Below are positions 49,271-58,969 of a DNA stretch of 64,000 bases, in pieces. The DNA comes from a virus. A model generated the notes under the pieces. It was not told the origin of the DNA. It did not search any database and saw nothing but the letters and a program-made list of their open reading frames with translations. Both the position numbers and the translations under genes were made by a program. Where the stretch lies: the IMG/VR virus record IMGVR_UViG_3300046703_000100, positions 1 to 64,000 of that record; one strand, written 5' to 3'. Every line of letters begins with the position of its first letter. The first letter of the stretch is position 1.

Positions 49271-50137
49271 TTAATCCATTCTTTCGTCAGGAATTAAAGT
49301 AAAAGTTTGATGAATTTTTACCCATTCATCTGAATGTACTGGAGCTACATATGCAGGAGAATCATGAACAGCAGGTTGTCCTGGTGCTGGACTAACAGGA
49401 GTTATATCTTCAGCATAAACAGCATAAAATCTCCAACATTTTGCTGTTTTATCCCAAACTACAGAATTTTTTGCATCATCTTGTGCTATTTCATTTTGTT
49501 TTGATATTGAATTTATCTGTCCTTTTGGAATATATAGTAAGGATTTCATTTCGTTTCCGTTTACATCTTTTAAAAGATTACCGTCTTTATCTCTTAAAAC
49601 AAAATAACATTTAGCTAAATCTATTTCGAATGTAGAAACTCCCCATTTTTGAGCATTTGGGTTAAAAATAAAATCAATATTTCCTATTTTATCTACACTT
49701 GTACTTTTTCCTGTTTCATCAATAGCATCTGCTTTTTTTATTGGCGGATTATCTTTCCAAAATTGTTGAGAATGTTGTCCATGAGTAATATCTGTTGACC
49801 AATTAGTGTCGTATTCTACAATCTCTAAAGATTTAATATCTAAAGCTCCACCAGAATAACGTGTATGAAAATGACAATTATAACCTTTGGTGGGTTCTGG
49901 TGGTTTTGTATATAACGGAGGATTTTTTAATTCGGAGTCATTCCAAGCTATACTTCCATCACTATTTGTACCTATATCTGAAATACGAAAAGCTTTTGTT
50001 TCTGTTCCTCCTAATGAATAAGGAACAGGGTCTTTTTCTTCAGTATTTGTTGAAAAATCTTCTACTTTATTTTCTAATCCAGCTATTTTAAGATATATTT
50101 CCTCTAATTGTTCACTTAAAGTTTTAAATTCTTCCAT
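49271..50137 (-). CDS. tail-associated structural protein, 288 aa
   Basis: An N-terminal coiled coil (about 5-28, EQLEEIYLKIAGLENKVED) followed by a beta-rich body with many Trp, Tyr, Pro and Asp residues and a Pro-rich linker (about 240-265). The layout is that of a trimeric fibre or baseplate protein. It overlaps the hub gene by one base. No family recognised. Confidence 0.55.
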   Translation of the reverse strand: MEEFKTLSEQLEEIYLKIAGLENKVEDFSTNTEEKDPVPYSLGGTETKAFRISDIGTNSDGSIAWNDSELKNPPLYTKPPEPTKGYNCHFHTRYSGGALDIKSLEIVEYDTNWSTDITHGQHSQQFWKDNPPIKKADAIDETGKSTSVDKIGNIDFIFNPNAQKWGVSTFEIDLAKCYFVLRDKDGNLLKDVNGNEMKSLLYIPKGQINSISKQNEIAQDDAKNSVVWDKTAKCWRFYAVYAEDITPVSPAPGQPAVHDSPAYVAPVHSDEWVKIHQTFTLIPDERMD

Positions 50138-53100
50138 TAGAAATAATCCTCTCCTCTTGACTGTATTGAAACACTTCGTATATAAGTTCTATTATTTTCT
50201 AATTGTAAAGTAACTTGAAAATCTGATAATCGATAAGTCATATTTATAATATTCAAAGGAGTATTCATAACTCCAGGAATTTGTATACGTTTAGATAAAT
50301 CAATATTATAAAAACAAACTGCATCTAATGTTAAATTAATATTTCCTATTATTTTTTCATCGCAAGTTTTACTTAGTTGCCAATTAGCATAATCAATTGC
50401 AAAAGTAGTATCGTTCCAAGTGGGTATATATTGTACATTTCCATTATCGTCTGTATAAAAACCACCTTTTTGTATACTTAATCCAGATAATGATAAATCT
50501 CCATAATATGTAGTGGGATATGTTCCCATTTTACCAGTATAAAACCATAGTGGATAAGGATAAGTAGTAGGTGATTGATGTACTTTTTTATATAACGTTA
50601 CAAATACAGTAGGACGTTGAACTGCAATACATTCTCCATGTTCGTTATATTTTTTAAAATATATTCGTTCATTAAATGTAAGTGTCGAATTTTTATAATC
50701 TATTGAATAACCGTCTTTTTGTACACCTATTGTTTTGTTACATATCCAACCAAATCCACCTCCGTTTATTTCAACTCTAGGAGCATATCGGTCAGACCAA
50801 GTATCGTCTGGAGAATTTAAAGTTCCATAAGCGTCTAAACTATATTTTTTAAATACATCGTTATATAAATGTTCTTTTCCTGTTTCAGGATGATTAAAAT
50901 CATATCCTAATTGATTTTCGGGTGTTGCCAGAATTTCGAGGGAATTTTCCCATGTAGGATTGGGTTGAAAATAAACATTTTCATAATAATAAGATTGATA
51001 ACTTCTATTACCTAAAGTATCTACATAAATCCCCATTTGAACACGTAAATCGTTTATTATATTAGTAGCGTCTGATTTGAAAGATTGACTTAATACATCG
51101 TACAATCCTAAATTTTGATTAAATTGTTGAGCGTTTAACTTAACAATACTGCCTTGTCCTGCTCGCCAAAGAATAGGATTATCGCTTTCATTATAAAACC
51201 AGCCATAATTACCGCAATTATTAATTAATTCGGTAATACTTTCTGATTTAGCTTTTCCCCAACAATTTACAGTTTGAGGAATAAAATTACCAAATTCTAC
51301 AGGAACTCCTAAAGCAGAAAGAGCTACAGCAGGAGTTTTATAATATAATTCTCCTGGAACTGCTCCATAAGGTAAATGTCCAACAAGAAAATATACTCTT
51401 GTTTTATTTTGTTTCCACATTTCGTCTGCACAAGAAAGTTGTATATGTTCTGGATTATCTGTAGGAGTTATTTGTGTAATATAACCTTTAAATAATGTCC
51501 ATATATGATATTTTATTTCAATTACCGATTCTATTGCAGGAATAGTATCGTCATAAGGTCTAGCTAAAACTACATTAGCAGTATGAGCATTATTAAGACC
51601 TTTAGTAATAGAAATAGAATCTACATCAACATCTGTGGTTTCTATAGTATTAATGTATACTTTGATATAGTCTTTTCCTAATGATTGTATTTCTCCAGTT
51701 GCAGGAACTTGCCAAGATGCTCTCATTCTAAAATCGTTGTTACAAGAATATACTCCAGGACTACGAAAAAGAATTTTATTAGTCCAATTAATAAAAGTAC
51801 TTTGTAACATTGAAAATTTATTGTTTATATTTGAAATAATTTGAGACATGAAACTAAATTTGTTATGTATAAATGCAAGTGGTAAACGTGCTTCTATTTC
51901 ATCGGATAAATTCAAAGTATCTATTTCTTCTTCAGAAATAGTTTGTGATAAATCTATCATATCTGATAAACTTAAAAGGTCTGTTTCAATTGCTTTTTGT
52001 GGTCTTTCTATAACTAAAATATCATCTGATAAAGAAAAAGAATCTGTATCTTCTTCGTCTTCATTTAACCAATGTATGTTATCTGCTAAAGTTAAAGTAT
52101 CTGATTTAATTACGTTTTCAAGTGGTATATTTGCATAGATTTCATCTGATAATGTTAATGTATCTGTTTCAATTACTTGTTCCACTACAGGCAAAGAAAA
52201 TTTTTCAAAATATTCTTCATTGGCACTACTTTTTTTATAAGTATAATATAAATATGGAGTATTAAATAATAAATTAGGTAATTGTAAATTACAATTTGTT
52301 GCAGATGCTAATAAAAGAGTTTCAATAGACCAAGAAGAACCGTTCCATAATACATAATAAAGATTTGAAGTACCGTTTATTTCATAAACTAAATAAATAT
52401 TATTTCCGTAAGTCATTATACTCTGAAAATTTTGATAATTATTGGTAGTATTAGTAATTATAGTTGTCCAACTACCCCAAGAACCTTCAGATTTCTTTTT
52501 ATATTGTAATTGATAATCTGAACCTGTTTTATATGACCTAAACATCCATATAGTATCTGAATCTCTTTCTGCTACAATAGATAAAGCTCTATAAAGGGTT
52601 GTATCGCTTATATCTATAGTTTCTACAACCCAAGAATCAGGACTGTTTTCAGTTTTAGTAATTTTTGTTTCTTTGATTAATGTAGAACTATTTAACCACA
52701 TAGCATATAAATGAGAATTAAAAGCTAAACAAAAACTTCCTTGATAATTATAAACGCCAACATTTAAAGTTTTAGAGTCTATTTCTTCAACCCAAGTAGT
52801 ACCTCCATCAATACTTGTATGACAACAATAATAATAATATCCAGAATCATTGCCTCCACCAAAAAGAATTAAATTATTGTCTGAATCTATTTCAGCGTTT
52901 ATACTTGCTCTATAATTAGTAGCTCCTGTAATGGATGTAACGCTTCCCCATGTTCCAGAAATTTTTTGAAAAAATTTAACTTGTCCTGAATCTGTATAAA
53001 AAACAGAAATATTACCCAAAGAATCTACTACAATTGCAGGATTTGTATTAGGGAATCCAAGAGTAACTAATGTTTTATAAGTTCCGCTACCACCTCCATC

Positions 53101-53274
53101 ACCATCTTTAAATGTAGTTCCTCCATCGATAGAAACTGCATAATACAAATGACTAGTAGAAGCTCTAGCATCCCACCCACATATATGAATATAACCAGAA
53201 GAATCTATAAAAATAGAATTACTAACGAAGAATCCTGCTCCATAAAATGTAGTGTTCCATAATTTAACAGCCAT
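50137..53274 (-). CDS. large tail hub/spike protein with BNR-like propeller and repeat linker, 1045 aa
   Basis: Residues 1-370 show repeated SxDGGTTF/W and Asp-box-like units (SIDGGTTFKDG, SIDGGTTWVEE), typical of sialidase-type beta-propellers. Residues about 370-470 hold five copies of a DTLxLSDxI-like unit. The C-terminal 550 residues (DYIKVYINTIETTDVDVDSI onward) resemble siphovirus tail-hub proteins. It is probably a tail tip protein that binds glycans. No sialidase catalytic residues could be checked. Confidence 0.65.
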   Translation of the reverse strand: MAVKLWNTTFYGAGFFVSNSIFIDSSGYIHICGWDARASTSHLYYAVSIDGGTTFKDGDGGGSGTYKTLVTLGFPNTNPAIVVDSLGNISVFYTDSGQVKFFQKISGTWGSVTSITGATNYRASINAEIDSDNNLILFGGGNDSGYYYYCCHTSIDGGTTWVEEIDSKTLNVGVYNYQGSFCLAFNSHLYAMWLNSSTLIKETKITKTENSPDSWVVETIDISDTTLYRALSIVAERDSDTIWMFRSYKTGSDYQLQYKKKSEGSWGSWTTIITNTTNNYQNFQSIMTYGNNIYLVYEINGTSNLYYVLWNGSSWSIETLLLASATNCNLQLPNLLFNTPYLYYTYKKSSANEEYFEKFSLPVVEQVIETDTLTLSDEIYANIPLENVIKSDTLTLADNIHWLNEDEEDTDSFSLSDDILVIERPQKAIETDLLSLSDMIDLSQTISEEEIDTLNLSDEIEARLPLAFIHNKFSFMSQIISNINNKFSMLQSTFINWTNKILFRSPGVYSCNNDFRMRASWQVPATGEIQSLGKDYIKVYINTIETTDVDVDSISITKGLNNAHTANVVLARPYDDTIPAIESVIEIKYHIWTLFKGYITQITPTDNPEHIQLSCADEMWKQNKTRVYFLVGHLPYGAVPGELYYKTPAVALSALGVPVEFGNFIPQTVNCWGKAKSESITELINNCGNYGWFYNESDNPILWRAGQGSIVKLNAQQFNQNLGLYDVLSQSFKSDATNIINDLRVQMGIYVDTLGNRSYQSYYYENVYFQPNPTWENSLEILATPENQLGYDFNHPETGKEHLYNDVFKKYSLDAYGTLNSPDDTWSDRYAPRVEINGGGFGWICNKTIGVQKDGYSIDYKNSTLTFNERIYFKKYNEHGECIAVQRPTVFVTLYKKVHQSPTTYPYPLWFYTGKMGTYPTTYYGDLSLSGLSIQKGGFYTDDNGNVQYIPTWNDTTFAIDYANWQLSKTCDEKIIGNINLTLDAVCFYNIDLSKRIQIPGVMNTPLNIINMTYRLSDFQVTLQLENNRTYIRSVSIQSRGEDYF

Positions 53275-53321
53275 AAAAACACTTCTCCCTACTTATATAA
53301 TTAAAATTATTATATTTTCTT

Positions 53322-53759
53322 TTAAGATACCGTTACAGTAATTTTTACATAAAGATTCGTAGAAATATCTACATTCTTTGCAGAAAATGTAAAACTATCT
53401 AACATAATAGAACCAGAAGGAACCTCTGAATTAAAAGTTCCTGCTTCTATAATAGCATAAGATTCTGCCGTTCCAAATGTAAAAGTATGTTCAAATACTG
53501 CTTTAGCAGATGCTAAATAACTTAAAGTAGCAAGAGAACGTGCAACCTCTGTACCTAATGCACTTGAACCTGGAGTACTTGTTCCTATAGCAATAGCTCT
53601 AAAATAAGTAGAATCTACACCATTAAGTAGTTTAGCTACTTCTACTTTACCATCAGTGGTTATTGTATTATCTGTTTCCCATCTGTCTAAAATTTTACCT
53701 GTAACTGCATCTCTTATTTCAAACTCTCCATGACCTTTTAAAACAATCTTATCTTTCAT
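53322..53759 (-). CDS. structural tail/fibre protein, 145 aa
   Basis: Beta-rich with KGHGEFEIRDAVTGKILDRWE, TTDGKVEVAKLLNG and RAIAIGTSTPG, a pattern found in small tail fibre or decoration proteins. It lies between hub and distal tail genes, with AGGAGGAAT as ribosome site. Exact role unknown. Confidence 0.55.
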   Translation of the reverse strand: MKDKIVLKGHGEFEIRDAVTGKILDRWETDNTITTDGKVEVAKLLNGVDSTYFRAIAIGTSTPGSSALGTEVARSLATLSYLASAKAVFEHTFTFGTAESYAIIEAGTFNSEVPSGSIMLDSFTFSAKNVDISTNLYVKITVTVS

Positions 53760-53772
53760 GACTTTATTCCTC

Positions 53773-54144
53773 CTATTTTTTCCAACCTATTTTATTTAAA
53801 GACTTTACATATTCGTTATTTTCGTCAAATAAATGAACTTTTATATCTCCCGACAAAACATGTATTTTATATTCTATCACTTTATCTTTTTTTTGACCTA
53901 ATATATGAATATTTTGTATTTGGGTTTTTCCTGCACTTTCTCCTGATAAAATTTTTGTACATTCTATATACTGATAATACCGAGAATATTCTGACATAAT
54001 AAAATAATCTCCTGTAGGCATACGAAAGAATATTTTTTTAATAGATTTATCAGGTATTTCTTTCCATCCACTATTAAAATAATCTTTTTTTCCATAATAA
54101 GTATCGTTATCAGCAAAAAGAATTATAAATAAAGGTGTGTTCAT
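53773..54144 (-). CDS. hypothetical late protein, 123 aa
   Basis: Beta-rich soluble protein, starts MNTPLFIILFADNDTYYGKK. No motif. AAAGGAT precedes the start. Position in the tail operon suggests a minor tail protein. Confidence 0.5.
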   Translation of the reverse strand: MNTPLFIILFADNDTYYGKKDYFNSGWKEIPDKSIKKIFFRMPTGDYFIMSEYSRYYQYIECTKILSGESAGKTQIQNIHILGQKKDKVIEYKIHVLSGDIKVHLFDENNEYVKSLNKIGWKK

Positions 54145-54158
54145 ATTTATCCTTTCGC

Positions 54159-54818
54159 TTAGATGAAGGAAAATCTCACGACGAGAGAGAATGTCTCAAT
54201 CGCAGGAATTGAATAATTTGCAGGTATTACAATTTTAATATTTGCGTATAACTCTTGTGAAGTTTCAGCAGAAATTAAAACAGGTAATGCTCCAATTCCA
54301 TCATTTAAAGGAACAACTCTTGTAGCACCACTTCCTGCAATAGCAGTACCAACCCAAGCAGAACCAGGTAATGCAGAAGTAGTACAAACTGCTGTAACCA
54401 TTGAATTAGCTGGTGTACCTGCTCCTAATACATTTTTATTAGTAGTAAGCATTGTATCATCATCCCACGCTTCTAATTGTGGTTCAGTTGCAGTCGCACC
54501 GTCAAAAGAAAAACAAAATACATATTGTGCGTTATCGCCCATGCCTTTAACTTCTCTTGTATAAATTCCTCCTGGAGCAGAATAATCCATCAACAAACAT
54601 AAAGCAACCATAACATCTACACTCGGACTAATAATTGGAGAAGCATTTGTTAATTCAGTTTGAGATGGTTCATGTGTCATTCCATCTTTTACAATTGTAT
54701 TACCTGCCGTCCATATAAGGTAATCCAACAAGAGGTCGACATCAAGATAATCTCCTGGAGTTGTTGAAAAAGGTATATCTGCATCTACGGTATTGACTTT
54801 GAATATTAAATCTGTCAT
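54159..54818 (-). CDS. tail structural protein, 219 aa
   Basis: Beta-rich, Thr/Ala/Gly-rich sequence without charged clusters, as in virion proteins. Preceded by AAGGAGAT. It lies between the distal tail and fibre genes. No family recognised. Confidence 0.55.
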   Translation of the reverse strand: MTDLIFKVNTVDADIPFSTTPGDYLDVDLLLDYLIWTAGNTIVKDGMTHEPSQTELTNASPIISPSVDVMVALCLLMDYSAPGGIYTREVKGMGDNAQYVFCFSFDGATATEPQLEAWDDDTMLTTNKNVLGAGTPANSMVTAVCTTSALPGSAWVGTAIAGSGATRVVPLNDGIGALPVLISAETSQELYANIKIVIPANYSIPAIETFSLVVRFSFI

Positions 54819-54837
54819 ATATTTATCTCCTTACTTT

Positions 54838-55266
54838 CTAAAAACTTGTAATTAAAAATTTTACATTATATTCCAAACTTTCGGTTCTCATACTCGTTCC
54901 AAAAGTTATATCTTCAGTTCTTATTACTGCAAAACTCCAAGAAGTAATCCATTGACCTCCGCCAGAAGCATTAGGGTCGTAATACTGGAGTGTAAGAGTA
55001 GCTGGTAAAGTAGTTATATTAGTTCGCAATTCACCTTGTTTTGTCATTAAATCTACATAACCATCGTTTGACCATAATATTCCTTTAACATCTATGTCTA
55101 CAGATTTCTTACCCCCTTTGATGACAATACTTCCATCTGCTCTTATACCTCTTATAACATTAGCTTTCATTCCAGGAACAGGGTCAGAAATATTTTGAAC
55201 ATATGGTAAATCATGGTCTCCACCACCGTCATTAAATGTAAGTTTTACAGAATAATCTTGATACAT
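54838..55266 (-). CDS. distal tail-like protein, 142 aa
   Basis: Small beta protein (YSVKLTFNDGGGDHDLPYVQ, KSVDIDVKGILW) located directly after the tape measure gene, where siphophages encode the distal tail protein. It is shorter than typical Dit proteins. The call rests mainly on position and beta content. Confidence 0.55.
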   Translation of the reverse strand: MYQDYSVKLTFNDGGGDHDLPYVQNISDPVPGMKANVIRGIRADGSIVIKGGKKSVDIDVKGILWSNDGYVDLMTKQGELRTNITTLPATLTLQYYDPNASGGGQWITSWSFAVIRTEDITFGTSMRTESLEYNVKFLITSF

Positions 55267-55278
55267 ATATTACTCCTT

Positions 55279-57579
55279 TTAAGGCTTCGTATTTGTTACA
55301 ATTTTTGTCATTGTTCTTTGTAATTGAGGGTCTGTTTCTAGTAAAGCTTTTACTCTTTTACGTACTTCGGCTTCCCATTCAGTATGTGCACCACCAAAAG
55401 GAATATTAACGTTTATTTCCATTTGAGTATTTACACCTTCTCCTTTATGTACACCAGAAGTACCTTCTGTAAGTTTCTTGAATAATTCACTGAGTCCATT
55501 AACATTAGTACCTATATTGCCTAATCCTGCAAATTCGTTCATTGCTGATTGAGCAAAATCTTTACCAAATGTTTTTGCTTTATCGTGTTCAAGTCTATCC
55601 CATTCATCCCAAAATTGAGATGCTCCTGTTTTAAATCCTTTAATTGCTTCTTCGGGAACTTTTGTTATTCCTTCTTCGGGCATACCTGTAGGAAGTTTGT
55701 TTTTTTCGGCTATTAATCCACCAATCGTTTCTTGTTGTTGTTTAGTAAAATTTTTGCGATATTGTTCAATTATTCCAGTATCATAAGGATTTGTTTGATA
55801 TTGTTTTTGTATATCTTCGCCAGACATTAAACGTAATTCCATCATTCTACGTAATCTACCTTTTTCCATATCGTCTGCTTTTTCATATTGAAAAGCCAAA
55901 TCAGATTCCGCAGATTTTTCTTTCTCTTTTTCTTTAGCAATTGCAATAACTTGTTGAAGTCTTAATTTTTCTAATTCTAATCTATCTACTTCGATACCTT
56001 TTGAGGAAGCATCTATTTGTAATTGTTGCATTTTTACTTCAAGAATTTGAGTTTCAGAAGCTCCCATTGTTTGTAATAATGCACCAAGTTCTTTAGCATA
56101 TTGGGTTTCTTCTTTTTTAGAATCTAATTTTATTCCTTGTTGAACTGCTTCCTCACTGGCAACTCCTTGACTACGTTTTTGATGTTCTTCCATTGTTCTT
56201 TGAGACTTTAACCATTCGTCTACATAGGCAGTAAAGCCTATATTATGAACCTGAAGTCCACCTGTTATATTACCATGTAAAAATTTATCATATATTTCTA
56301 CATATCTTTTAAAATTTTCTGTTAAAAAACCTAATCCTATTCCCAATCCTTGTACATTAGGTCTTATACTTACAAGCCAATCATTCAAACTTTGTAAAAA
56401 TCCTTGATATTTTGTAACGTGTCCTGCTCCATTTGTAAATTCAATTGATAATGCTCCTAAATCTGCTTTAAATTGTTTAAATTGAGCTGAAATAGTGTTA
56501 TCTACTATTTTTTTAGTTTTGTCAGCAAATCCAGTGGCGTTCATTTCAGCATCTTGTAATTTAGCAATTAATTCATCAAAGAATGTTAAAATTTCTCTTG
56601 AAGGAGCTGAAGTTCTTGCACCGCCAAAAACTTTAGACAATGCATCCGACTGAGAAGCTGACAAAGTTGTGGAATTTTTTAGTTTTTCTCGAAGTTGTGT
56701 AAAAGTATCTATTATACTAATAGGTTTATTTGGATTTAATTGTAAATTAAAGACATTGGCTAATTCTTTTGAATTTTTACTTAAATTAACAATTTCTTGA
56801 GATAATGATTGACCTGCACGACCACCTTCCACAAAATGAGTATTCAACATACCTAATAAAGTAATCATATTTTCAAATTTATCGCTTGTACCAGTTAAAA
56901 AAGGAGCTAATTTAGAATATCCTTGTGCAACACTGTCTACAGATGCTCCTTGACGAAATTCTGTAAAAGTTAAAATATCAACAATTTTATTAAATTTTTC
57001 AGCAGGTGTAAGTGCTTTGTCCATTTTATCAGCAACTTGTAAATAAGTTTGTGCTATTAATTTTCCTGCTTTTTCAGCTCCCATTCCAGTATCAGTCATT
57101 AAAGCTTCTGTAGCTTTTAATCCTGACATTGCAATACTTGTATCTCCTATAATTCGTTGTAAAGGAATAAAAGCTTTCGATAATTCCGCAACTCCAAATC
57201 TACTATTCATAGAGGTATCTAAAATTTCTTTTTGAATAGAATTTAATTGGGCAGAAATTTCTGAAGTAGTTCCACGCAAAGAGGCTTGTAATTTAGCCAT
57301 ATTATCTTCTAATTCAATATTTGCTTGTATCATGTCTTTAATAGTAGTTAATACTGCTAACATAACTGTTCTTATTGCCATCCATATAGGAGCTACTATT
57401 AAAGCACGTTGTCCAGCTTTTTCAATTATATTGCCAAAATCGTTAGTTTTTGCTCCTGCTATTTGAGCAGTGTCCCCTACTTGAGAAGTTACCGTTCCAA
57501 GTCCTTGTAAACCAGAAAGAACAGCTTGTTGCCCTTTTAATTGAGCTAAAATTGATAATATATATTCTTTGGCTTCCAT
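55279..57579 (-). CDS. tail tape measure protein, 766 aa
   Basis: Long, mostly helical protein. The part at about 100-330 (ELSKAFIPLQRIIGDTS, MTDTGMGAEKAGKLIAQTYL, GRAGQSLSQEIVNLSKNSK) is the conserved phage tape measure core. A hydrophobic span occurs at about 55-80, and a long Glu/Lys/Gln coiled coil at about 490-600. It sets tail length and enters the cell with DNA. By the usual relation a tail of roughly 110 nm is expected (inference). Confidence 0.88.
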   Translation of the reverse strand: MEAKEYILSILAQLKGQQAVLSGLQGLGTVTSQVGDTAQIAGAKTNDFGNIIEKAGQRALIVAPIWMAIRTVMLAVLTTIKDMIQANIELEDNMAKLQASLRGTTSEISAQLNSIQKEILDTSMNSRFGVAELSKAFIPLQRIIGDTSIAMSGLKATEALMTDTGMGAEKAGKLIAQTYLQVADKMDKALTPAEKFNKIVDILTFTEFRQGASVDSVAQGYSKLAPFLTGTSDKFENMITLLGMLNTHFVEGGRAGQSLSQEIVNLSKNSKELANVFNLQLNPNKPISIIDTFTQLREKLKNSTTLSASQSDALSKVFGGARTSAPSREILTFFDELIAKLQDAEMNATGFADKTKKIVDNTISAQFKQFKADLGALSIEFTNGAGHVTKYQGFLQSLNDWLVSIRPNVQGLGIGLGFLTENFKRYVEIYDKFLHGNITGGLQVHNIGFTAYVDEWLKSQRTMEEHQKRSQGVASEEAVQQGIKLDSKKEETQYAKELGALLQTMGASETQILEVKMQQLQIDASSKGIEVDRLELEKLRLQQVIAIAKEKEKEKSAESDLAFQYEKADDMEKGRLRRMMELRLMSGEDIQKQYQTNPYDTGIIEQYRKNFTKQQQETIGGLIAEKNKLPTGMPEEGITKVPEEAIKGFKTGASQFWDEWDRLEHDKAKTFGKDFAQSAMNEFAGLGNIGTNVNGLSELFKKLTEGTSGVHKGEGVNTQMEINVNIPFGGAHTEWEAEVRKRVKALLETDPQLQRTMTKIVTNTKP

Positions 57580-57582
57580 TTT

Positions 57583-57933
57583 TTATTTACCTGACTTTCT
57601 ACGAAAAACTATACTTCCCTCTCCATAATTACTATCGATATGTTTCTGAGTTTCATCTTCTGATTTTTTAAGTCTTTTTTCTTTTCTATATAATAAATAA
57701 GCTTCGGTACGTATATCATCCTCTATAACTGCTTCTGATATGTATTTTTCTTGTAAATTTAAATCGTTAAATAATACTCCATAAATTTCTAAATAATAAA
57801 GATACATAATTTGTATTTTAGATAAATCTTTATCATTCTCAAATAAATGAAGAGTTCCGATTTCTTTTGCTCTGTTATAATATATTTGAGCATAATGGGA
57901 ACGAGCTAATTTTTGTAAATGTTCAATATTCAT
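57583..57933 (-). CDS. tail assembly chaperone-like protein, 116 aa
   Basis: Helical, polar protein placed between the 210-aa gene and the tape measure, where siphophages encode their second tail assembly chaperone. Starts three bases after the previous stop, in another frame. A frameshifted fusion, as in lambda G/GT, is not obvious. Call is positional. Confidence 0.5.
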   Translation of the reverse strand: MNIEHLQKLARSHYAQIYYNRAKEIGTLHLFENDKDLSKIQIMYLYYLEIYGVLFNDLNLQEKYISEAVIEDDIRTEAYLLYRKEKRLKKSEDETQKHIDSNYGEGSIVFRRKSGK

Positions 57934-57935
57934 TT

Positions 57936-58568
57936 TTATTTCTTTTCGTTATAGGAATATATCAAATAGGAAAGATAATAAAAAGCTTCGTTAATAACTT
58001 TTGAATCTGATTTCTTAAATTCTTCATAATTACTATAAACTCTCTTCCAATCAGTATCTGTTTTTTCTTCAAGAACAAGAAAGGTAGTATAAGAATTCAC
58101 ATAAAGTAATGATTGGTTTTCGATACTGTAAGAAAGAAGGTCTGTAACTTCCATTGAAATGCCAAATTGTTCTTCTCTCAAACGATGAATTTCTTTCTTT
58201 AATGATTCTATATCTTTAGACAATTCAGCAGTGGCTAATCTAAGTAATGTGCTCTTGATGTCTTCTTGTAAAGAAAGTATTCTTTTTTCTTTTTCAACGA
58301 TATTAATACCTTTTGCAAGATATTTTGTTATCCATTGATTTTTAAACATATAACTATCATCGTTAATCATTTCTAAATATTTTTTACGACGAACCGTATC
58401 CATTTCTTGATGTTCTGTAAAAGTAGGTTTGCGAACTCTATAAGTTTTATTCTCAATAATAAATTCTATTTTATTATCTTTAACTAAATTTTCCATCTTT
58501 ATCGTATCTTCGAGGTCATTAAGAGCTTTCATCGCTTCAAGTGCTATCTCTTTTTTATTCTTATCCAT
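57936..58568 (-). CDS. tail assembly chaperone-like protein, 210 aa
   Basis: Helical, Glu/Lys-rich; starts MDKNKKEIALEAMKALNDLE and has a central coiled-coil-like region (IESLKKEIHRLREEQFG). Encoded between tail tube and tape measure genes, the normal site of the first chaperone. Sequence itself gives no family. Confidence 0.5.
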   Translation of the reverse strand: MDKNKKEIALEAMKALNDLEDTIKMENLVKDNKIEFIIENKTYRVRKPTFTEHQEMDTVRRKKYLEMINDDSYMFKNQWITKYLAKGINIVEKEKRILSLQEDIKSTLLRLATAELSKDIESLKKEIHRLREEQFGISMEVTDLLSYSIENQSLLYVNSYTTFLVLEEKTDTDWKRVYSNYEEFKKSDSKVINEAFYYLSYLIYSYNEKK

Positions 58569-58612
58569 TTTATTCTCCTTACGTTTAATTGTTACATAAA
58601 AAATAGCAAAGA

Positions 58613-58828
58613 CTATTTTATTGTGTCTTTGCTCTTAAATTGCACACTTCCATTTATTAATGTTTTTATATTTCTAATCCATTCATAACAATGCTCTTTA
58701 ACCAAAGCCTTGTATAAATTTGGGGTTAAAGCATTTTCTTTTTCGAGCAATTCTATCCGTTTTAACAACACTCCGACAAGTACTTTACTTTGGTTGTCAA
58801 GTATTTCAAAAATTTCTTTAGTTTCCAT
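58613..58828 (-). CDS. small helical late protein, 71 aa
   Basis: Helical and charged, METKEIFEILDNQSKVLVGV at the N-terminus. AAGGAAAT precedes the start. It lies downstream of two hairpins after the tail tube gene. Function unknown. Confidence 0.55.
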   Translation of the reverse strand: METKEIFEILDNQSKVLVGVLLKRIELLEKENALTPNLYKALVKEHCYEWIRNIKTLINGSVQFKSKDTIK

Positions 58829-58866
58829 CTTACATTTCCTTACATAAAATTATTTTGAAATGCGGA

Positions 58867-58900
58867 GGGAGAACTTCAGTTTTATTTGCTGAAGTCTCCC
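58867..58900 (-). terminator. strong hairpin downstream of the tail tube gene
   Basis: Arms 58867-58879 and 58889-58900 pair over 12 bases with one bulged base (GGGAGACTTCAG against CTGAAGTTCTCCC on the - strand), loop of nine. No good T-run follows, so it may protect or process mRNA rather than terminate. Confidence 0.55.
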
Positions 58901-58927
58901 TTCGCCACTGCTATAACCCAAAAAGAA

Positions 58928-58945
58928 CTCTATCGCTAAATAGAG
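58928..58945 (-). terminator. weak hairpin plus T-rich tract after the tail tube gene
   Basis: On the - strand CTCTAT (58945-58940), a six-base loop and ATAGAG (58933-58928), followed by TTCTTTTT. It lies 25 bases after the tail tube stop. The short stem suggests partial termination. Confidence 0.5.
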
Positions 58946-58969
58946 AATCTCTCTGGGGGTAAATAAAAA

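Noticed and set aside
51848-52138. 96-codon + strand frame opposite the tail repeats
   Set aside because: A shadow of the repeated DTLxLSDxI region; the repeated sequence keeps the opposite frame open.
57930-57945. Possible programmed frameshift joining the two chaperone-like genes
   Set aside because: The second gene has its own ATG three bases after the stop, and no classic slippery heptamer plus structure was evident by eye.
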